Positions 7,021-11,639 of a stretch of DNA of 11,639 nt are shown in pieces. Source of the stretch: S143-63 sp964425855 (GTDB lineage Archaea; Thermoproteota; Thermoprotei_A; Sulfolobales; Acidilobaceae). The position numbers and the translations under genes are program-made. The notes beneath the pieces were generated by a model that was given only the letters and a program-made list of their open reading frames with translations, searched no databases and had not been told where the DNA came from. Location of the stretch: the NCBI GenBank assembly GCA_964425855.1, contig CAYROE010000036.1, positions 1-11,639 on the forward strand, given 5' to 3'. The number at the start of each line of letters is the position of its first letter. The stretch's first letter is position 1.

Positions 7021-7975
7021 AGCCGGACACGGCCACGATGACTCCTTCAAGTACACCTTCATAATCTAAAATATCATATTCTAGCTTCCAGTCGCCATGA
7101 AACTTGTAAACAGGCACAAGCAGGTTGTCTTGTACACGGACGTACTCGAGTTCTACATTGTTTATATGGAGAAATGTAAATCCTATCCTCGACATGTACC
7201 AGTCTTTCGAAAGTCTTTCGCCTGATACTCTCTCGGTCAACAGCCTTGGTAGCTCCCCTACGGGGATAACCTTGTTCCTCGATACTTTCTCGACTCTTTT
7301 GACCAGGATTCCTTGGATTTCCTTGATGCTTGCATTCTCGTCTAGAACTACTATTATCTTGAGCTCTGTAGGGATATCATCGATACTCCCTCTATATATT
7401 ATTGCGTTGTTAACTGGTTTTCCGTCTATTTCTTTAACAGCATTGTAATGGTTGGTGAAAGATATATTTTCTGGATACAGTCTGAGTAGGTTCTCCTCTA
7501 TGAAGGATTTATAATCAGATACCGACACGTTATCGTAGACTATACGGAAGAATCCAGTTCCTTCTCTATACTCAAAAGATACTGTTTCATTCTTACATAC
7601 AATGACTCCAGGTAGCATCATAAGATAGTTACATTTTGCATCTTTAATCAAGTCATTTACTATAGGGTTTATCTCGCTGATATTATAATAGTATACCCTG
7701 TATATGTTTAATTTGTCTCGGCCGGGGACATCTAGGCCCTTAACTATTTCAATTTTGAATGGGAACGGATTCTTGTCTGCTACTCTTATGATCGATCCAT
7801 TGGATAGCTTATAGTATTCATATGGAGTCAGGATACTACTATTATTGGTTGGTAGTAGAGTAATGTTTAATGGTTCAATATTATTATGTGGATAAATATA
7901 GTTGTTTGATAAATAATAAAGGCCTGAAACTATCATCAACATTGCAATAATATATATGATTCTCCTGTAGATCAA
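7019..7975 (-). CDS. Secreted or membrane-anchored protein of unknown function
   Basis: 318 residues, no family recognised with confidence. Residues 5-23 are a single hydrophobic N-terminal segment after RR, so the bulk should lie outside the membrane. That part has about eight N-glycosylation sequons (for example NIT at 37, NGS at 59, NET at 129) and only two cysteines, C115 and C127, which could form a disulfide. The C-terminal third has strands of the type LEYVRVQDNLLVPVYKF followed by a Gly and a final GVIVAV, a pattern reminiscent of PepSY/YycI-like outer-surface domains; this is a weak resemblance. TTG 7975 is chosen because GGAGGG precedes it by about seven bases. It is 72 nt downstream of the STAND regulator on the same strand and convergent with the kinase. 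It might share a transcript with the regulator, though a T-run lies between them. Confidence 0.85.
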   Translation of the reverse strand: MIYRRIIYIIAMLMIVSGLYYLSNNYIYPHNNIEPLNITLLPTNNSSILTPYEYYKLSNGSIIRVADKNPFPFKIEIVKGLDVPGRDKLNIYRVYYYNISEINPIVNDLIKDAKCNYLMMLPGVIVCKNETVSFEYREGTGFFRIVYDNVSVSDYKSFIEENLLRLYPENISFTNHYNAVKEIDGKPVNNAIIYRGSIDDIPTELKIIVVLDENASIKEIQGILVKRVEKVSRNKVIPVGELPRLLTERVSGERLSKDWYMSRIGFTFLHINNVELEYVRVQDNLLVPVYKFHGDWKLEYDILDYEGVLEGVIVAVSG

Positions 7976-8020
7976 ACTCTTTCCCTCCTATCATAGCACT
8001 CTGTCCCGCTCCTGGAATAA

Positions 8021-8030
8021 GGGAAAAATT
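8021..8030 (-). terminator. Possible T-tract terminator of the STAND gene
   Basis: On the minus strand AATTTTTCCC lies 18-27 nt after the stop of the STAND gene. It is a short T5 tract, typical of archaeal termination, and may be partly read through into the downstream gene. Confidence 0.35.
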
Positions 8031-8047
8031 GTCGAGGATGATTTCAT

Positions 8048-10381
8048 CTAGTTTCTACCAGGTATCCTGTCCGCGATTGCTTTTAGGCCGATTGGTAACA
8101 TTTCATAGAAATCATCCGCTTGACTGGATCCCTCTAGAGCGGCCCTAGCATAGCATCCTAGGACTTCCTCGTATACTTTTGGATTCTTACAGTTAATCGA
8201 TGCCTGATCTAGCAACTTAATTGTTTGGATAGGGTCTTGTTCTAGGTGCAGTCTTGCTATTGCTTCGGCTATGGTCATTTCCTTAGTGAATCTTCTCCAT
8301 CGAGGAGTATTCTTGTATATTCTAGACCTGTCTACTACGTCGCTGTACTCTTCTTTGTAGAGGTGTATCCATGTCTTAACAAGGTTTATGTATTCTTTGA
8401 AGAAGTTTCTCGCTCTGGGTGGTTGTTGCTCTATTAGTTGTCTTATATCGTTTATTTCTCTATCTGCCTCCTCGACCATGCCTAGGAGCATGCTTAGTAT
8501 AGCTATGTCAATTTTTGCCTTTGCATAGTTTAGTAAGTCTCCCTTGTCGAGCTCTGCTCTTGCCTCAAGCCTAGCATAGTCGAGTGCTTCGCGTATGTCT
8601 CCTCTAGTATAGGCTTCAAGTACTCTTGCACCATAAAGCTCTGGGGCTACTAGGCGTTTTTGGCGGTATGTCATGTTTTGGAATACTCTGCTGGCTTCTT
8701 CCAGTATTTTTCGTGCTTTCTCGTTCTGTTGCATCCTGAATAATTGCATTGAGTATAGCGACATTATTCTCGTGTATAGCACTGGGTTATTTCTAGTTTT
8801 ATGTATATATTCGTCAAGCACTCTTAGTGCTTCCTCGAACTTTCCATAGATTGTTAGATATCCTATTAGTGCCTTCTCTATGTTTAATATTGCTATTTGA
8901 TACGTGTTAGGTGTTGGACAGGACAGGAGTTTGTCTATTACACCAAGGTAGTAGTCTGGACAGCATAGGAACCAGCTGCTCCCTAGTGCCAATCTCTCTG
9001 ATACGTGTCTAACTGCCTCTCTTACCATGCATTGCTCGGAGAGGAGGTCGAGGGCCCGTATTTTGTCCTTGTGGTCTCCATAATTGTATAGGGCCTGGGA
9101 GAGTATTCTTGTATAGTTTCTTCGGGTCCTCGATGGTACACTGTTAGCTATATTATAGAGGTACTCTCGGAGTGCAACATACTCGTTGTCCACGATTATA
9201 AGTCCCATTGAAAAGAGCCTTTCGAGTATTCTCCTGCACCTGGCTCCCGTACCTGTAATCCTGCAGAGTATTTCTCTTGTAATGTGTCCCTTTACAACGG
9301 ATAGTAGCTCTAGTATCATCAATTCTTCTTCTGAGGCTAGTCCGGCGATCTGGCTATTATAGTAGCTATCAAGGATCTCCCTAACGGCGTTGTCAAGGCT
9401 CAATTTCGACTCGACATTGAGCTTGATTATGCTCTTTATCAGTAGTGGTATTCCCTGGGAGGCTTTTATAATATACTGGACAGTGTCTTCATCAACACTT
9501 ATTCCATAGTTTTTGTACTGGTACTCTATTAGTTTGCGGGCTGAATCGATAGACAATGGCTCTAGGCCCAGGCTGAATACCTTTCCCTCGTATAGAGGTA
9601 GTCTCCTGTCTCGCTCCCTACTCAGAATATATATTCTGGACTCCTCGATGTTCTTGGCAAGCCATCTAACCAGTCTCCTTACTCCCTCATCCAACAAATG
9701 AAAGTCATCAACAACGAGAATCAACTGACTAGACTCCAAAGCCTCCAAGAATGCTCTATCATCGTCCAATCCATCCAGGCTGGGATCAACATAGCTCTGT
9801 ATGAAGACCCCAAGCCTCCACCGAAAACTACTCTGCGTCTCACCATGACTGTACCTGTACCAGTATACTGGCCTCTCCCTAGCATACATAGAGACAATGT
9901 CTGCGACAAGCGAGGTCTTCCCAATGCCTGGAGGACCCCATACATGTACTACGTTGGAGCCACTGTTTAGAAGAGCTATCTTTTCTTTCTCTCTTCCAAT
10001 AATAATACCCGGATCAGGAATAATGCTCTTAACCACCCTTAGACTATGGCTTTCAGGCGAGGATCCACCAATACTGACAACTATTCTCCCATGGAGGAAG
10101 CGTATGTTTAGACCCTCCACAGTCAACCTATACAGCTTAACATTCCTATCCTCTATCCGGGTCCAAACACCTTCGAGTATACCGAGTTTCTCCATCCTAG
10201 TAAGACGACGAGATATATCAGTCTCATCCTTCTCAAGTAGAAGAGCGAGCTCACGGGCGTAACTAGGCCTGGAAGATAGGAGAGCTAGTATTCTAAGATT
10301 TATCTCGCTCTTAAGAAGCCTCAACAACTGCTTAGCAAGTTCCTGCCTATAGGTAGCACCTATATTCTCCAACAGATGCAC
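8048..10381 (-). CDS. STAND-class regulator: winged helix, P-loop NTPase, TPR-like repeats
   Basis: 777 residues. Residues 22-90 form an ArsR-like winged helix (ILALLSSRPSYARELALLLE, then SRRLTRMEKLGILEG). The NTPase has Walker A GPPGIGKT (149-156), Walker B ILVVDD (221-226), an Arg in YILSRERDRR (251-260) and the STAND hallmark QGIPLL (309-314). A second winged helix follows at about 350-410, and residues about 430-770 are helical repeats with TPR-like spacing. The architecture matches MalT-like signal-transducing ATPases, which bind a ligand or protein through the repeats and ATP through the core to switch DNA binding; here the main DNA-binding domain is at the N-terminus rather than the C-terminus. 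The GTG at 10381 is the assigned start; no good SD is seen, so the message may be nearly leaderless. The palindrome just upstream suggests that it controls its own promoter. The signal and other targets are unknown. Confidence 0.92.
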   Translation of the reverse strand: MHLLENIGATYRQELAKQLLRLLKSEINLRILALLSSRPSYARELALLLEKDETDISRRLTRMEKLGILEGVWTRIEDRNVKLYRLTVEGLNIRFLHGRIVVSIGGSSPESHSLRVVKSIIPDPGIIIGREKEKIALLNSGSNVVHVWGPPGIGKTSLVADIVSMYARERPVYWYRYSHGETQSSFRWRLGVFIQSYVDPSLDGLDDDRAFLEALESSQLILVVDDFHLLDEGVRRLVRWLAKNIEESRIYILSRERDRRLPLYEGKVFSLGLEPLSIDSARKLIEYQYKNYGISVDEDTVQYIIKASQGIPLLIKSIIKLNVESKLSLDNAVREILDSYYNSQIAGLASEEELMILELLSVVKGHITREILCRITGTGARCRRILERLFSMGLIIVDNEYVALREYLYNIANSVPSRTRRNYTRILSQALYNYGDHKDKIRALDLLSEQCMVREAVRHVSERLALGSSWFLCCPDYYLGVIDKLLSCPTPNTYQIAILNIEKALIGYLTIYGKFEEALRVLDEYIHKTRNNPVLYTRIMSLYSMQLFRMQQNEKARKILEEASRVFQNMTYRQKRLVAPELYGARVLEAYTRGDIREALDYARLEARAELDKGDLLNYAKAKIDIAILSMLLGMVEEADREINDIRQLIEQQPPRARNFFKEYINLVKTWIHLYKEEYSDVVDRSRIYKNTPRWRRFTKEMTIAEAIARLHLEQDPIQTIKLLDQASINCKNPKVYEEVLGCYARAALEGSSQADDFYEMLPIGLKAIADRIPGRN

Positions 10382-10402
10382 CCATACACGGCTACTAATG
10401 AA

Positions 10403-10417
10403 TATACGAATCGTATA
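10403..10417. promoter_or_regulatory. Perfect 15-bp palindrome, candidate operator of the STAND gene
   Basis: TATACGA-A-TCGTATA is a perfect inverted repeat with 7-bp arms and one central base, 22-36 nt before the GTG start. Related words CGTATAC (10412), TGTATTA (10419) and CGTATTA (10431) follow, making a cluster of GTAT elements. It would cover the transcription start predicted from the TATA box at about 10442-10452. A homodimeric winged-helix protein is the expected kind of ligand, most simply the gene's own product. Confidence 0.6.
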
Positions 10418-10440
10418 CTGTATTACTAAACGTATTATCC

Positions 10441-10453
10441 TCTATATTAATAA
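10441..10453 (-). promoter_or_regulatory. TATA box of the STAND gene
   Basis: On the minus strand TTATTAATATAGA fits box A and would start transcription near 10420, about 40 nt before the GTG at 10381 and at the edge of the palindrome. It sits in the 154-nt gap after the AAA+ gene, which also holds a T-rich stretch (complement of about 10488-10505) that could end the AAA+ transcript. Confidence 0.42.
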
Positions 10454-10535
10454 TTACTTTAGGCCAAGAATAAAACTTTAATCAAGAAATAATGCAAAAG
10501 GGAAGACTTATCCGTGTGAGAATTTTAGGGTATAA

Positions 10536-11435
10536 CTACCTTCTATACAAGTCTTCAAGCAGCTTCTCAGAGATACATCTATAATCCCTGAGGACCCTGT
10601 ATGGATCCTCGGCATCTCTCAATCTGCGTACTAGTTCCTCCAGGTCACTCACACTACACCCACGAGTATAAACAGCTAATTTCTCCAGGTCAATATCATG
10701 TCTCATAGATGAACCAATGAGCCGTTTAATAATCTCGACCCGTTCAGAGTATCCCGGAAGACTCACATAAATATAAGACTCAAAGAGTTCCCAGAATGTT
10801 CGTGGCAGGATCCACGGCATGCTACTAGTCGCTATCAGGTATGCGGAAGCCTCTCTGAGGTCCCTCAAGATATCAATAACATTATTTGAGTGCTCGAGTA
10901 TCTTGTCGTAGTCTATGTAGGGGTCATAAATAATAACTCGTTGACCAATACTCCTAGAGACATCATCGATATACGGATCATAAATAATAACTCTCTCAGT
11001 AGTCTCGCCTAAGATATTCTTATTTACAGAAACTTTCAATAAAAAGAACTCAACATTATACAATAATACCGTATACCTTCTATCCTCTAGATATCTAACG
11101 AGATCCCGTAAGACCTCCAAATAATCTTTCCCAAGCCTCGCCGTATCTACATCAATAATACCATAGCCAAGACCAGACGCCATAGCTAACGCTAGAACGC
11201 TCTTACCGGCACCAGGAGGCCCAAATATCAAGAACGACTTAGATCCATTCTTCAAATCTTTCTTAGCCTTATCCTTGGCAGCAGACAACCCAACCATATC
11301 ATCAAGCCCAAAACCTGGATTCTCATAATACTCCATAACCGCCATAGCCCTACCACTCAAGGGAGACCTAAGCAATCCTTTTGGTGTATCACGACCCTTA
11401 GGAGACCAAGGACGAAACGGAAGACTATCCACCAC
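10536..11435 (-). CDS. AAA+ ATPase of the CDC48/Vps4 type with degenerate catalytic motifs
   Basis: 299 residues from GTG 11435. After a Pro/Arg-rich leader comes an AAA module: GLDDMVGL (43-50), intact Walker A FGPPGAGKS (71-79), DVDTARLGKDYL (95-106), then TVLLYNVEF (122-130) where the family has hhhhDE, so the Walker B Asp is Asn and the Glu is Val. Sensor 1 reads ATSS rather than ATTN, and the RPGRFD arginine-finger segment is absent (TFWELFESYIYVSLPGYSERVEII). The C-terminal helical lid follows. RVIIYDPYID occurs twice (148-157 and 166-175) in an insertion of roughly 25-30 residues. ATP binding looks possible and ordinary hydrolysis doubtful, so it may be a nucleotide-binding scaffold or partner subunit. 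A TTG at 11465 would add ten residues, but GGTGG precedes GTG 11435 by six bases and a TATA-like TAATTATA at 11481-11488 would start the RNA near 11457, so the shorter form is preferred. Confidence 0.85.
   Translation of the reverse strand: MVDSLPFRPWSPKGRDTPKGLLRSPLSGRAMAVMEYYENPGFGLDDMVGLSAAKDKAKKDLKNGSKSFLIFGPPGAGKSVLALAMASGLGYGIIDVDTARLGKDYLEVLRDLVRYLEDRRYTVLLYNVEFFLLKVSVNKNILGETTERVIIYDPYIDDVSRSIGQRVIIYDPYIDYDKILEHSNNVIDILRDLREASAYLIATSSMPWILPRTFWELFESYIYVSLPGYSERVEIIKRLIGSSMRHDIDLEKLAVYTRGCSVSDLEELVRRLRDAEDPYRVLRDYRCISEKLLEDLYRR
10924..10993 (-). repeat. Direct repeat: 16-bp identical units 54 bp apart inside the AAA+ gene
   Basis: TCATAAATAATAACTC occurs at 10924-10939 and 10978-10993, exactly 54 bp (18 codons) apart, so the repeat keeps frame. 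At protein level it duplicates RVIIYDPYID. Beyond the identical core the two copies differ at six codons, all synonymous. Confidence 0.9.
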
Positions 11436-11639
11436 AGTAATCCACCAAAGATATGAAGTATACAATACCTAAATTCTACCTATAATTACTACGTATGAAC
11501 AAAATAATCAAACTCCTACCTAACATAGTTAGATATCCTAAATTAATGGTATCCTCAACACCATAGTTTATCAAATACTTACAAATTTAAGTATAAATAA
11601 TAATATTGGCACATACCTTATAGTTAAATAAATCAACAT
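11436..11639. promoter_or_regulatory. AT-rich upstream region of the AAA+ gene
   Basis: No gene can be supported in these 204 nt. On the minus strand a TATA-like TAATTATA lies at 11481-11488. Further up are an inverted repeat ATACTTA/TAAGTAT (11575-11594, 6-nt loop), a small palindrome CTAACATAGTTAG (11520-11532) and a box A-like TATAAATAA (11592-11600). A CGTAT word at 11492 matches the half-site of the STAND-gene palindrome. At the very end, a short minus-strand frame reaches the window edge (hydrophobic, stop near 11571), but it is too short to call. Confidence 0.4.

Noticed and set aside
9897..10262. Plus-strand open frame inside the STAND gene
   Set aside because: It is antisense to the Walker A region and the winged helix, which are clearly coding on the minus strand.
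10921..10995. CRISPR-like direct repeat
   Set aside because: There are only two short copies, in frame within a coding region, with no array structure.
11571..11639. Short hydrophobic minus-strand frame at the window end
   Set aside because: Only 22 codons before a stop, in AT-rich sequence. It may be the tail of a gene beyond the window, but another frame is equally open.

Overview
The window looks like a chromosomal segment of a hyperthermophilic crenarchaeote, most likely Desulfurococcales-like. Reasons: Arg codons are almost all AGG/AGA and Ile codons are rich in ATA; Shine-Dalgarno (SD) sequences are of the AGGTGA type, several overlapping the stop codon of the gene before; TTG and GTG starts are common; TATA-box (box A) promoters are present; and the closest familiar protein is a KvAP-type potassium channel, known from Aeropyrum. 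It appears to be a draft assembly, because two runs of exactly ten Ns lie inside genes. I see no tRNA, rRNA, CRISPR array, transposon or insertion sequence.

Layout. Positions 1-659 (minus) hold most of a voltage-gated K+ channel, cut by the window edge just before the selectivity filter. Divergent from it, five plus-strand genes run from 843 to 6940: a 656-residue coiled-coil protein ending in a winged helix; a small protein with a glycine-zipper membrane segment and a cytoplasmic helical tail; a small helical protein with an ESCRT-III-like layout; an FHA-domain phosphothreonine reader; and a receptor-like transmembrane Ser/Thr kinase whose frame is broken only by an assembly gap. Three minus-strand genes follow: a secreted or membrane-anchored protein (7019-7975), a winged-helix/STAND ATPase/TPR regulator (8048-10381) and a degenerate AAA+ ATPase (10536-11435).

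How the genes may work together. FHA domains bind phosphothreonine, and the FHA gene is followed 11 nt later, with stop/SD overlap, by a kinase with an extracellular domain. The simplest reading is a surface-sensing phosphorylation module. The upstream coiled-coil and membrane-associated proteins are plausible substrates or effectors, one of them with a DNA-binding-like C-terminus. This is an inference from gene order. The STAND regulator has a perfect 15-bp palindrome just upstream of its start codon, which suggests autoregulation. The AAA+ gene carries an in-frame duplicated decapeptide whose two copies differ only at synonymous sites, together with a damaged Walker B motif.
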